Source of the DNA: Rhodococcus sp. P1Y
GTDB lineage: Bacteria; Actinomycetota; Actinomycetes; Mycobacteriales; Mycobacteriaceae
DNA: 64,000 nt
Assembly (NCBI RefSeq): GCF_003641205.1
Contig: NZ_CP032762.1
Location: 3,472,001 to 3,536,000 of the forward strand
Direction of reading: 5' to 3'
Positions 17,981 to 25,520 of this stretch are shown here, in pieces. Made by a program: the position numbers and the translations under genes. Each line of letters begins with the position of its first letter. The first letter of the stretch is position 1. Under the pieces are notes generated by a model that was not told the DNA's origin, did not search any database, and worked only from the letters and a program-made list of their open reading frames with translations.

Positions 17981-18511
17981 TCAGACGGCACGTTCCAGGA
18001 CGAAGTCGTCGTGGACCTCGGCGCCGACGGTGAATGTCTTGGTTCCCACCTGCGCGAAGCCCTGCTTGGCGTAGAACCGTTGGGCTCGGAGGTTTTCCTG
18101 ATTGACCCCTAGCCAGATACCGGCGCACCCCGTCTCTGCGGCGAGGGCAATCACCGACGACATGAGTTCGGCCGAGACGGCGCCGCCGTGATGGCCCGGC
18201 ATGACGTACATCTTCGACAACTCGAGCGTTGGAGACAGCGTCAACGCCTGTGCGATAGCCGAATCAGTCGGTTCCCCGTGAATCAGCATTGCGTAGCCGA
18301 CAATCGAATCGTCTTCGCGCGCAGCGAGTATCGTGCGCGCAGGGTCGTCGAGATACTCGCCGAAGCGCTCGTGTGACAGGACCTCGTCGATGAACGCGTC
18401 TATCGATTCGCGAGTCGACCCGGGAGGGCACGCCAGCGGGAACGTCACCGCGGCAACGTCAGCCAACTGCTCGGCCTCCCAAATCCCGGCAGGCCCGACG
18501 GTGATAGTCAT
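17981..18511 (-). CDS. GNAT-family N-acetyltransferase
   Basis: Predicted acetyl-CoA-dependent N-acetyltransferase of 176 residues. The GNAT core shows strand 4 as LELSKMYVMPGHHGGAVSAEL, the pyrophosphate-binding loop region (Q/RxxGxG-like, here GHHGGA), and strand 5/helix 4 as IWLGVNQENLRAQRFYAKQGF, the usual 'xNxxAxxFYxKxGF' signature. Substrate is not predictable. Its ATG overlaps the stop of the upstream L7/L12-like membrane gene (ATGA), so the two are translationally coupled. It converges on the ZapE-type gene with only 12 bases between the stops. Confidence 0.82.
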   Translation of the reverse strand: MTITVGPAGIWEAEQLADVAAVTFPLACPPGSTRESIDAFIDEVLSHERFGEYLDDPARTILAAREDDSIVGYAMLIHGEPTDSAIAQALTLSPTLELSKMYVMPGHHGGAVSAELMSSVIALAAETGCAGIWLGVNQENLRAQRFYAKQGFAQVGTKTFTVGAEVHDDFVLERAV

Positions 18512-18960
18512 AGTTTGTCCACAGCTTCCTTGGCTTCTCGAAGAGACAGACCCGTCCGCGCGCGCAGCAACTTGATCGCGGCGATGGCCCGACCCTCCGC
18601 TTTGAGCGCGCGGAGCTTGGGGATGATGTCCTCCCAGGCTCGTGTGTCGAGACCGGTCGCGACGACGTAGTTGCCTGGTGAGGGAAGTGCATTCCCGCGC
18701 TCGACCGACTCGACGATGTCCTTCGCTTCTTTCAACCCGGCGCCGGTCCGCTCACGGAAAAGCTTGATTGCGTGGATCTTCTTCTTCTCGCCCACCAGTC
18801 GATAGATCTCGTCGCGAGCCGAGCCGTCGAGACCCGAGAGCTTCAGCTGGGTAGTCGATGCAGCATTCTTGCGCGGACTTTTTCTGGCGAGAAACCACGC
18901 TGCAAGTACCGCAGCGTCGATGAGGACGAGTGCAACGATGAACCATCCCCACGTGGGCAT
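18508..18960 (-). CDS. Membrane-anchored protein with two ribosomal L7/L12 C-terminal-like repeats
   Basis: Small protein of 150 residues. One N-terminal membrane helix (about residues 6-24) is followed by a basic stretch and two copies of a motif seen in the C-terminal domain of ribosomal protein L7/L12. Copy 1, residues 60-87, reads KIHAIKLFRERTGAGLKEAK; copy 2, residues 123-150, reads AAIKLLRARTGLSLREAKEA. In L7/L12 the matching helices bind GTPase translation factors. I do not know a characterised protein of this layout, so binding a translation factor at the membrane is speculation. It is coupled to the downstream GNAT gene by an ATGA overlap. Confidence 0.75.
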   Translation of the reverse strand: MPTWGWFIVALVLIDAAVLAAWFLARKSPRKNAASTTQLKLSGLDGSARDEIYRLVGEKKKIHAIKLFRERTGAGLKEAKDIVESVERGNALPSPGNYVVATGLDTRAWEDIIPKLRALKAEGRAIAAIKLLRARTGLSLREAKEAVDKL

Positions 18961-19005
18961 GGGACAAGTAGAACACTTGACTACGCCGAGTTCCGAAACA
19001 GGTCT

Positions 19006-19677
19006 TCAGAGGTGGGGGAAGATGCTTGTCGCCGCGTCGAGTGACCTCTCGGCGACCCGATGCTTCGCAGCCGAAAGGTCGTGGCCGGCACCGGATATCT
19101 CGACCGACGTCGTCTCGGCCGGAATCAGCGCTATGGCGTCCGCGAGTTCGTCGGGTGTGCCGAACGGATCCTTGGTGCCGGAGACGAACATCGTCGGCAC
19201 AGCGATGTCCGGTAGATGGGCAGTGCGCGATTTCTCCGGCTTCCCGGGCGGATGCAGGGGGTAGGACAGCAGGACGAGACCGGACGCCAAACCCTCGTCC
19301 TCGGCCACCGCCATCGAGGCTTGGCGTCCACCGTAGGAATGGCCACCCACGAGGACGGGTTCACCGGTGCGGCTGCGCAGGAAAGCAACAGCGTCGCGCA
19401 CACTGTCGCGGTCGCCTGCTGCCTTGGATGGATGCGGGGGACCGGATTGCTTCAGCTGCCGAAACGCAAGGTCGAATCTCAGCACCGTGATTCCCCCTGC
19501 GGACCACGTGTTCGCCAGATCGACCAGCAACTTCGCCGTGCAATTACCGCCGGCGCCGTGCGTGAGCGCCAACGACCCGACAGAAGGACCGTCGGGAACA
19601 TGAAGGAAGCCGCGCACACCGCCTTCGGCAATGTACGCGGCTTCGGCAGCCGGTTCAGGCGCTGGCTTGGGACTCAT
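19006..19677 (-). CDS. Alpha/beta-hydrolase, KANL3/Tex30-like (dienelactone-hydrolase fold)
   Basis: Cytosolic alpha/beta hydrolase of 223 residues. The oxyanion-hole region is LALTHGAGGNC, the nucleophile elbow is VGGHSYGGRQAS (Ser114), the acid lies in FVSGTKDPFGTPDEL, and the histidine in ISGAGHDLS. This pattern (THGAGG plus GHSxGG) is that of the KAT8-regulatory-NSL/Tex30 group, usually annotated as a dienelactone hydrolase-like esterase. The substrate is unknown. I choose the ATG at 19677; the gene overlaps the upstream small acidic gene by 23 bases. A longer frame to 19713 lacks support. Confidence 0.8.
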   Translation of the reverse strand: MSPKPAPEPAAEAAYIAEGGVRGFLHVPDGPSVGSLALTHGAGGNCTAKLLVDLANTWSAGGITVLRFDLAFRQLKQSGPPHPSKAAGDRDSVRDAVAFLRSRTGEPVLVGGHSYGGRQASMAVAEDEGLASGLVLLSYPLHPPGKPEKSRTAHLPDIAVPTMFVSGTKDPFGTPDELADAIALIPAETTSVEISGAGHDLSAAKHRVAERSLDAATSIFPHL

Positions 19678-19933
19678 CCTTCGATTCTGCGCGGTCGGTG
19701 GTCTCGGAACCATCGGGTTCGGCCGAATCCTTCATTTCGCCGTTCTCGTCGACCATGTCCGCGAAGGCCGTTCCCGAGACCATGCCGCCCGTACCGGGCA
19801 GCGTCACGGTCGGCCGGGCACCCGGTTCGTATTTCTGCTCTATGCCCGCGACCTGCTCCTCGGCTTGCTGTCGGGTCTCGTCGTCGACCTCGATGTCGGT
19901 GGTCTCGTTTCCCGTGTGGCTCTCGTCGGCCAT
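19655..19933 (-). CDS. Small acidic hypothetical protein
   Basis: Conserved-looking protein of 92 residues, strongly acidic and hydrophilic, with no membrane segment. A charged N-terminal part (DIEVDDETRQQAEEQVAGIE) may be helical. A Gly/Thr/Val-rich middle (TVTLPGTGGMVSGTAFADMV) is the most ordered-looking piece, and the tail is rich in Glu, Asp, Ser and Ala. I do not recognise a family. Coding is supported by a good ribosome-binding site (GGAAGGA) before the ATG at 19933 and by the tight arrangement with the downstream hydrolase gene, which it overlaps by 23 bases. Confidence 0.65.
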   Translation of the reverse strand: MADESHTGNETTDIEVDDETRQQAEEQVAGIEQKYEPGARPTVTLPGTGGMVSGTAFADMVDENGEMKDSAEPDGSETTDRAESKDESQASA

Positions 19934-20040
19934 GTGCGGCTTCCTTCCGTCGGGTGGGCTGCCACTCCAGAGTGCACCTTTATGACGTGGATCACCACCC
20001 GATTGCGCCGTGCCATTGCCGATGTCGTTATGAGCGCACG

Positions 20041-20069
20041 AAAAAGCCCCGGCACGAATGCCCGGGGCT
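20041..20069 (-). terminator. Intrinsic terminator of the Gly-Cys-Val tRNA operon
   Basis: On the leftward strand an 11/10-base GC-rich stem (20059-20069 with 20045-20054, one bulge) closes a TTCG loop. It is followed by five U residues (20041-20045). It begins 9 bases after the tRNA-Val CCA end. Confidence 0.85.
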
Positions 20070-20077
20070 GTAATCGT

Positions 20078-20152
20078 TGGTGCGCGATACTGGGATTGAA
20101 CCAGTGACCTCTTCCGTGTCAGGGAAGCGCTCTCCCGCTGAGCTAATCGCGC
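20078..20152 (-). tRNA. tRNA-Val (anticodon GAC)
   Basis: A full cloverleaf can be drawn: acceptor stem GCGCGAT/ATCGCGC, D arm GCTC...GAGC, anticodon stem CTTCC/GGAAG with loop CTGACAC (anticodon GAC), and a T arm with TTCAATC. The 3' CCA is encoded. It is the last gene of the leftward three-tRNA operon. Confidence 0.95.
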
Positions 20153-20194
20153 AGGTACATCGAAGCAAGGTCGGGAACCTTCACTTCATCTGCG

Positions 20195-20265
20195 AGGTGG
20201 AGACGGGAATCGAACCCGTGTGCACGGCTTTGCAGGCCGTTGCCTCACCACTCGGCCACTCCACC
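20195..20265 (-). tRNA. tRNA-Cys (anticodon GCA)
   Basis: Acceptor stem GGTGGAG/CTCCACC with discriminator U, D arm GGCC...GGC, anticodon stem ACGGC/GCCGT with loop CTGCAAA (anticodon GCA), and T arm with loop TTCGATT. CCA is not encoded. Middle gene of the operon, 42 bases before tRNA-Val. Confidence 0.95.
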
Positions 20266-20300
20266 ATGGACCGTGTTCATGTTTCGTACCCTGGTCCTCG

Positions 20301-20372
20301 AGCGGATGACGGGATTCGAACCCGCGACCCTCACCTTGGCAAGGTGATGCGCTACCACTGCGCCACATCCGC
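20301..20372 (-). tRNA. tRNA-Gly (anticodon GCC)
   Basis: Acceptor stem GCGGATG/CATCCGC with discriminator U, D arm GGCG...GCGC, anticodon loop TTGCCAA (anticodon GCC), and T loop TTCGAAT. CCA is not encoded. First gene of the leftward operon. From memory the same glycine-cysteine-valine order occurs in mycobacteria. Confidence 0.95.
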
Positions 20373-20414
20373 ATGCTCCTCGGAGGCATTTGCTGTCTCC
20401 GTGGTGCGGTGAAA

Positions 20415-20444
20415 ACATTAGACTAACTCTTCGCAAACTCACAA
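20415..20444 (-). promoter_or_regulatory. Promoter of the leftward tRNA operon
   Basis: On the leftward strand TTGTGA (20439-20444) and TAATGT (20415-20420) are 18 bases apart, fitting -35 and -10 hexamers of the main sigma factor. The tRNA-Gly 5' end follows 42 bases later. Confidence 0.5.
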
Positions 20445-20489
20445 ATCAGCTGGTCAGACTGGTTTTTCGAGCCTGGGGGAGTCTGAAGA

Positions 20490-20506
20490 CCACGCGAAAC
20501 GCGTGG
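20490..20506. other. Isolated hairpin between divergent tRNA genes
   Basis: CCACGCG and CGCGTGG (20490-20496, 20500-20506) pair perfectly around AAA. It lies in the 238-base gene-free gap between tRNA-Gly and tRNA-Val(CAC). Apart from this hairpin and the leftward promoter I see nothing definite in the gap; no U-run follows. Confidence 0.35.
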
Positions 20507-20611
20507 GTCGGATGGGCGTTCGAGAGTCCGGTGGGGCGATTCGAATTCCGGCTGACGTCCGTGTTAATGTTTTGCCTCGTTCGAGACGCACGCGTGCTCA
20601 CGAGCGAAAAC

Positions 20612-20683
20612 GGTCCCGTGGCTCAGTGGAAGAGCGTCCGCTTCACACGCGGAAGGTCGCTGGTTCGATCCCAGCCGGGACCA
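20612..20683 (+). tRNA. tRNA-Val (anticodon CAC)
   Basis: Acceptor stem GGTCCCG/CGGGACC with discriminator A, D arm GCTC...GAGC, anticodon stem closing loop TTCACAC (anticodon CAC), and T arm GCTGG/CCAGC with TTCGATC. CCA is not encoded. It is rightward, divergent from the three-tRNA operon, and followed by its own terminator. Confidence 0.95.
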
Positions 20684-20692
20684 CCGAAAGAA

Positions 20693-20724
20693 AAGCTCCG
20701 CGCTCCGTGCGTGGGGCTTTTTTT
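20693..20724 (+). terminator. Intrinsic terminator after tRNA-Val(CAC)
   Basis: AAGCTCCGCGC (20693-20703) pairs with GCGTGGGGCTT (20709-20719), including G-U pairs, and runs straight into further T residues. It ends 27 bases before the next coding start. Confidence 0.85.
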
Positions 20725-20738
20725 CGTTGCCACGCCGG

Positions 20739-20744
20739 TAGCCT
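20739..20744 (+). promoter_or_regulatory. -10 element of a probable leaderless promoter for the PGPGW gene
   Basis: TAGCCT ends 7 bases before the GTG at 20752 and no ribosome-binding site intervenes. Confidence 0.4.
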
Positions 20745-20751
20745 TGGTCCC

Positions 20752-21201
20752 GTGACCACAGACGACGCCCACGCCGGTGAGAAGAACGACGGCGGCGTGC
20801 TCGACCGAGTAGCCGACCGTCGTCGAAAGTTCCGGGCCAGGATCGGTGCCAACCCGACGTTGGATCTCGCGTATAGGATCACCGTCGGTGTCGTCGGGCT
20901 CATCGTCCTCGCCGTGGGAATACTTGCCATCCCGTATCCCGGACCAGGGTGGCTGATCGTGTTCGCAGGACTCGGCATTCTGGCGTCGGAGTTCGAGTGG
21001 GCACACCGGTTGCTCAAGTTCGCTCGCCAACACTACGACCGCTTCATGGCGTGGTTCTCTCGCCAGTCCATCGTTGTCAAAGCCGCGGGCGCCCTGCTCA
21101 CCACCGTTATCGTCCTGTTGACGCTCTGGCTTCTCGGAACCTTCTCGCTCGTGGGGGGATGGTTCGGTCTGGACTGGGGCTGGCTCGAAAGGCCGTTCTA
21201 G
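20752..21201 (+). CDS. PGPGW-motif membrane protein (TIGR02611 family)
   Basis: Integral membrane protein of 149 residues with the diagnostic PYPGPGWLIVFAGLGILASE segment at about residues 63-82. Two hydrophobic helices flank it (YRITVGVVGLIVLAVGILAI before, and the PGPGW helix itself). A further helical pair comes near the C-terminus (GALLTTVIVLLTLWLLGTFSLVGGWFGL). The charged N-terminal 40 residues are probably cytoplasmic. Its function is unknown. The GTG start has a leaderless-type -10 (20739-20744) and lies just beyond the tRNA terminator, so it has its own promoter. It is followed by thrS, 97 bases downstream. Confidence 0.8.
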   Translation: MTTDDAHAGEKNDGGVLDRVADRRRKFRARIGANPTLDLAYRITVGVVGLIVLAVGILAIPYPGPGWLIVFAGLGILASEFEWAHRLLKFARQHYDRFMAWFSRQSIVVKAAGALLTTVIVLLTLWLLGTFSLVGGWFGLDWGWLERPF

Positions 21202-21298
21202 CCGCGCCGTGCAGTGTGACGGCGAGGACGCGGCCGACAGCCGATAGGCTGTCCTCGGTCTTACCGACCACGTCAGGACAATCGAGGAGAACATCGCC

Positions 21299-23353
21299 GT
21301 GACCATGCCCGTAACCGCTGTCTTGCCCGCCCGCATCATGGTGCCGGCCGGAACGACCGCCGGGACGGCGCTTCGGGACACGGGGTTGCCGAACAAGGGC
21401 CCGGACGCGATCGTCGTCGTCCGCGACGCGGACGGGAAATTGCGCGACCTGTCGTGGGCTCCCGATGCCGACACCGAAGTCGAACCGGTTCCGGCGAACA
21501 CCGAAGACGGACGCAGCGTCATCAGGCACTCCGCCGCGCACGTGCTCGCGCAAGCGGTCCAGGAACTGTTCCCCACCGCGAAGCTCGGCATCGGACCGTT
21601 CATCAAAGACGGGTTCTACTACGACTTCGATGTCGAAGAGCCCTTCACCCCCGAGGATCTGGCCGCTCTCGAAAAGAAGATGAAGCAGATCGTCAAGGCG
21701 GGTCAGCGCTTCTCTCGTCGCGTGTACGAGTCGATCGAGCAGGCCCGAGAAGAACTGGCGAACGAGCCGTACAAGCTCGAGCTAGTGAACGACAAGTCCG
21801 GTATCGACGACCCCGAGATCATGGAGGTCGGCGGCGGTGAACTCACCGCGTACGACAACCTCAATCCTCGCACCGGTGATCGGATCTGGGGTGACCTATG
21901 CCGTGGTCCTCACATCCCGACCACAAAGTACGTCCCCGCGTTCAAGCTGACCCGAAGTTCCGCGGCCTACTGGCGCGGAAATCAGGACAACGCCGGATTG
22001 CAGCGCATCTACGGCACGGCATGGGAGTCGCCCGAGGCGCTCGACGCGCACCTGGAACTCCTGGCCGAGGCCGAGCGTCGCGACCATCGCAAGCTCGGTT
22101 CCGAACTCGACCTGTTCAGTTTCCCCGACGAGTTGGGATCCGGCCTACCGGTGTTCCACCCTAAAGGCGGCATCATCAGGACCGAGCTGGAGAACTACTC
22201 GCGCCAGCGGCACATCGAAGAGGGCTACGACTTCGTCAACACGCCCCACATCACCAAGGGGCACCTGTACGAGGTTTCCGGCCACCTCGATTGGTACCGC
22301 GACGGCATGTTCCCGGCGATGCACCTGGACGCGGAACTCGACGCCGAGGGCAAAGTTCGTAAGCCAGGCCAGGACTACTACCTGAAGCCGATGAACTGCC
22401 CGATGCACAACCTGATCTTCCGCTCGCGCGGACGCTCCTACCGTGAACTTCCCTTGCGACTGTTCGAGTTCGGGACCGTCTACCGCTACGAGAAGTCCGG
22501 CGTGATTCACGGCCTCACCCGTGTCCGCGGTATGACGCAGGACGACGCGCACATCTTCTGCACCCGCGATCAGATGCGCGACGAGTTGACCCGTGCCTTG
22601 CAGTTCGTGCTCGGATTGTTGAAGGACTACGGACTCGACGACTTCTACCTGGAGCTCTCCACTCGGAACCCGGACAAGTCCGTCGGCAGCGACGAGGTGT
22701 GGGAAGAGGCCACGAACACTCTCGCCGAGGTCGCAGCGGCGTCGGGTCTCGACCTGGTGCCGGATCCGGGCGGCGCGGCGTTCTACGGACCGAAGATCTC
22801 GGTGCAGGCCAAGGACGCACTGGGACGTACCTGGCAGATGTCGACCATTCAGCTCGACTTCAACCTGCCGGAGCGCTTCGAGTTGGAGTACACAGCCTCG
22901 GGCGGAGTCAAAGAACGCCCGGTGATGATCCACCGCGCATTGTTCGGGTCGATCGAGCGATTCTTCGGGGTGCTCACCGAGCACTACGCGGGCGCCTTCC
23001 CGGCGTGGCTCGCGCCCGTACAGGTCGTCGGTATCCCGGTGGCCGAGGTACATCAAGACCATCTGTTCGCTGTCGTTGCCGAGCTCAAGAAGCGGGGCGT
23101 CAGGGCCGAAGTCGACTCGAGCGACGATCGTATGCAGAAGAAGATCTTCAATCAGACCGCGCAGAAAATCCCGTTCATGCTGCTCGCCGGTGAACGCGAC
23201 GTCGAGGCAGGCGCAGTCAGTTTCCGGTTCCGCGACGGCACACAGGTCAACGGAGTCGACACCGGCAAGGCCGTCGAACTGATCGTGGACTGGATCGCGG
23301 CTCGAAACAACGCATCTCCCACCGCCGCGCTCTTCACCACAGATCAGGAGTGA
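21299..23353 (+). CDS. thrS: Threonyl-tRNA synthetase
   Basis: Class II synthetase of 684 residues that charges tRNA-Thr. Domains in order: TGS at the N-terminus (to about residue 70), the editing/SAD domain with [11 protein letters not shown], and a late [11 protein letters not shown]. The catalytic core carries zinc-binding Cys in [15 protein letters not shown], motif 2 [14 protein letters not shown], and motif 3 region [16 protein letters not shown]. The anticodon-binding domain (about 585-684) follows. The GTG at 21299 has GAGGAG nine bases upstream; the ATG at 21305 is a poorer fit. No T-box leader is apparent in the 97 bases before it. It opens a long rightward block also containing the PIM genes. 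Confidence 0.97.
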   Translation: MTMPVTAVLPARIMVPAGTTAGTALRDTGLPNKGPDAIVVVRDADGKLRDLSWAPDADTEVEPVPANTEDGRSVIRHSAAHVLAQAVQELFPTAKLGIGPFIKDGFYYDFDVEEPFTPEDLAALEKKMKQIVKAGQRFSRRVYESIEQAREELANEPYKLELVNDKSGIDDPEIMEVGGGELTAYDNLNPRTGDRIWGDLCRGPHIPTTKYVPAFKLTRSSAAYWRGNQDNAGLQRIYGTAWESPEALDAHLELLAEAERRDHRKLGSELDLFSFPDELGSGLPVFHPKGGIIRTELENYSRQRHIEEGYDFVNTPHITKGHLYEVSGHLDWYRDGMFPAMHLDAELDAEGKVRKPGQDYYLKPMNCPMHNLIFRSRGRSYRELPLRLFEFGTVYRYEKSGVIHGLTRVRGMTQDDAHIFCTRDQMRDELTRALQFVLGLLKDYGLDDFYLELSTRNPDKSVGSDEVWEEATNTLAEVAAASGLDLVPDPGGAAFYGPKISVQAKDALGRTWQMSTIQLDFNLPERFELEYTASGGVKERPVMIHRALFGSIERFFGVLTEHYAGAFPAWLAPVQVVGIPVAEVHQDHLFAVVAELKKRGVRAEVDSSDDRMQKKIFNQTAQKIPFMLLAGERDVEAGAVSFRFRDGTQVNGVDTGKAVELIVDWIAARNNASPTAALFTTDQE

Positions 23354-23360
23354 GCTGACC

Positions 23361-23900
23361 ATGCCCGAACAGGACGCGGCGATCGTCGACATCGGTCCAG
23401 GTGAACCCGACCGGCTCCAGCGGTTGTGGACTCCGCATCGGATGTCGTACATCGCCGAGGCCCCGGGCGCGAAAGAGCGGTCGAGCGAGCCCTTCTCCGA
23501 CATACCGAAGATGAGCGACGAGGATGGCCTGGTGGTGGCACGTGGGGAGCAGGTGTACGCGGTACTCAACCTGTACCCGTACAACCCCGGACACACCATG
23601 ATCGTGCCGTATCGCCGAGTCGCGGCGCTCGAAGATCTCACGCCCGCCGAGAGTGCAGAGCTGATGTCCTTCACCCAGCGTGCGATCCGGACGATCAAGA
23701 ACGTGTCGAATCCACACGGTTTCAACGTCGGGCTCAATCTCGGTGCAGCAGCCGGGGGCTCGCTGGCCGAGCATCTGCACCAACACATCGTGCCGCGATG
23801 GGGCGGTGACGCCAACTTCATCACCGTCGTGGGCGGTGCAAAGGTGATGCCTCAGCTGCTGCGCGATACCCGGGCATTGCTCGCATCGGCCTGGGCCTGA
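23361..23900 (+). CDS. HIT-family diadenosine tetraphosphate phosphorylase-like protein
   Basis: Histidine-triad protein of 179 residues. The triad is EHLHQHIVPRW (His138, His140, His142), preceded by NLYPYNPGHTMIVPYRRV and GFNVGLNLGAAAGGSLA, which is the branch containing the M. tuberculosis Rv2613c Ap4A phosphorylase. The expected reaction is phosphorolysis of dinucleoside tetraphosphates to ADP and ATP, removing alarmone-like molecules made by aminoacyl-tRNA synthetases. Being next to thrS fits that idea. The start ATG lies 7 bases after the thrS stop with GGAG ten bases upstream. Confidence 0.88.
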   Translation: MPEQDAAIVDIGPGEPDRLQRLWTPHRMSYIAEAPGAKERSSEPFSDIPKMSDEDGLVVARGEQVYAVLNLYPYNPGHTMIVPYRRVAALEDLTPAESAELMSFTQRAIRTIKNVSNPHGFNVGLNLGAAAGGSLAEHLHQHIVPRWGGDANFITVVGGAKVMPQLLRDTRALLASAWA

Positions 23901-23928
23901 TGAACAGAACTCGGGAAGGGGGCTCGCG

Positions 23929-24618
23929 GTGCTGAGCATTCTCGGCAGGGCGCCGATGTCCAAAGTGACTGCCCCTCTCGGCAGAGCGCTCAACAGCACG
24001 GGGTTGACCCCCAACTCGGTGACGTTGATCGGCACAGTGATCACCGTTGCTGCGGCGGTGACGATGTTCCCGGCCGGGTACCTGTGGTGGGGATCGATCG
24101 TCATCACCCTGTTCGTCCTCTTCGACATGCTCGACGGTGCGATGGCTCGCGCGAGGGGCGGCGGCACCAAGTACGGCGCGGTGCTGGACGCGACGTGCGA
24201 CCGGGTCGCGGACGGAGCCATCTTCGGCGGTCTGGCGTGGTGGGCGGTGTACAGCGAAGAGAACAAGCTGTTGCTGATCGCCACGTTGATCTGCCTGGTC
24301 ACCTCCCAGGTCATCTCGTACGCCAAAGCCAGAGCCGAGGCCAGTGGTCTGTCCGCGGACGGGGGATGGATCGAGCGGCCGGACCGACTGGTGATCGTTC
24401 TCGTCGGCGCCGGATTCACCGGTGTCGGACGGCATTACGACGTGCCGTGGCTCGACAGTCTGATCTATCCGGCGATGTGGATCCTCGCGATCCTCTCCGT
24501 CGTGACGGTCTTTCAACGCGTGCTTGCGGTGCGTCGTTCGGAGGGGGCGCGAGACATCATCGTCAAGCCCGACACCTCGCAGACGGGCGAGCCCGATACG
24601 AAGACCGAGTCGCCGTGA
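23929..24618 (+). CDS. pgsA: Phosphatidylinositol phosphate synthase (CDP-alcohol phosphatidyltransferase)
   Basis: Integral membrane enzyme of 229 residues that joins CDP-diacylglycerol and inositol-1-phosphate, giving phosphatidylinositol phosphate, the entry to PIM, LM and LAM lipids. The family motif is complete: Asp66, then DG-x2-AR-x8-G-x3-D-x3-D (Asp69, Gly70, Ala73, Arg74, Gly83, Asp87, Asp91). About six membrane helices are evident, and the tail is hydrophilic. The GTG start has GGGAAGGGGG seven bases upstream. The stop overlaps the patA start (GTGA), and the order pgsA-patA-pimA matches mycobacteria, which supports this substrate over phosphatidylglycerol. Confidence 0.93.
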   Translation: MLSILGRAPMSKVTAPLGRALNSTGLTPNSVTLIGTVITVAAAVTMFPAGYLWWGSIVITLFVLFDMLDGAMARARGGGTKYGAVLDATCDRVADGAIFGGLAWWAVYSEENKLLLIATLICLVTSQVISYAKARAEASGLSADGGWIERPDRLVIVLVGAGFTGVGRHYDVPWLDSLIYPAMWILAILSVVTVFQRVLAVRRSEGARDIIVKPDTSQTGEPDTKTESP

Positions 24619-25520
24619 CGTTCGCCGAACGAGCCTCCGACGCCGGATATGCAGCCGGGTGGCGGTTGGTTCGAGGGTTGCCGGACGGCCTGGCACGCAA
24701 GCTCTTCGACGCAGGAGCCGATGTCGCCGCGAAGCGGCACGGCGGCCCACAACAGCTGCGCCGCAATCTCGGTCGCGTACTGGGAGTTCCAGCCGACCAG
24801 GTTCCTGACGCGGTCGTACAGGCGAGTGTCCGCTCGTACGCACGGTACTGGCGGGAGGCGTTCAGGCTGCCTTCGATGAATCTCGACGCTCAGGCCGCAG
24901 TGATCGACAATTGTGTTCACGGACGCGAGCACCTCGATGCCGCCCTCGCCGAAGGCGTCGGTGCTGTGCTCGCACTCCCGCACAGCGGAAATTGGGACAT
25001 GGCGGGAATGTGGCTCGTTCGGTACTACGGACGATTCTCGACGGTCGCCGAGCGTCTGAAGCCGGAATCGCTCTATCAGCGCTTCGTCGACTACCGGGAA
25101 AGCCTGGGATTCGAGATTTTCCCGCTCAGCGGAGGTGAGATTCCTCCGCTCGCGGCGCTCTCGGATCGGTTGCGCGACAACAAGGTCGTGTGCCTGCTCA
25201 GCGAGCGTGACCTAGCGAAACACGGTGTGCCGGTGACATTCTTCGGTGAGCCGACTCGCATGGCTGCGGGCCCGGCGAAGCTGGCGCTCGACACAGGTGC
25301 GCACCTTCTCGCAGTGCACTGCTACTTCGACGGTGACGGGTGGGGATTCGACATATCACCACGAATCCCGGTCGACGGGGGAGTCGAACGCGCGACGCAG
25401 GATCTCGCGAACACATTTGCGGCGAACATCGCAGCGCACCCGGAGGACTGGCACATGCTGCAGCCGCTGTGGCTCGCGGACCTGTCCGACGCTCGACGCG
25501 CACGAATCGAGGGATCGTGA
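24615..25520 (+). CDS. patA: Phosphatidylinositol mannoside acyltransferase
   Basis: Membrane-associated acyltransferase of 301 residues that moves a fatty acyl group from acyl-CoA to the 6-position of the mannose on PIM1/PIM2. The HxxxxD catalytic motif is PHSGNWD (His123, Asp128), and a conserved glutamate lies in LLSERD (Glu197). These equal His126, Asp131 and Glu200 of the M. smegmatis enzyme at a constant offset of three. The fold is the LpxL/HtrB-like lysophospholipid acyltransferase type. The start GTG overlaps the pgsA stop and its own stop overlaps pimA, both as GTGA, so the three genes are translationally coupled. Confidence 0.93.
   Translation: MTFAERASDAGYAAGWRLVRGLPDGLARKLFDAGADVAAKRHGGPQQLRRNLGRVLGVPADQVPDAVVQASVRSYARYWREAFRLPSMNLDAQAAVIDNCVHGREHLDAALAEGVGAVLALPHSGNWDMAGMWLVRYYGRFSTVAERLKPESLYQRFVDYRESLGFEIFPLSGGEIPPLAALSDRLRDNKVVCLLSERDLAKHGVPVTFFGEPTRMAAGPAKLALDTGAHLLAVHCYFDGDGWGFDISPRIPVDGGVERATQDLANTFAANIAAHPEDWHMLQPLWLADLSDARRARIEGS

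Noticed and set aside
20503..20751. N-terminal extension of the PGPGW protein through tRNA-Val(CAC)
   Set aside because: It would translate a tRNA gene and its terminator; a proper start with its own -10 lies at 20752.
21202..21298. T-box riboswitch upstream of thrS
   Set aside because: The 97-base leader has no T-box sequence or antiterminator stem, and the tRNA-synthetase genes hisS and aspS here also lack one.
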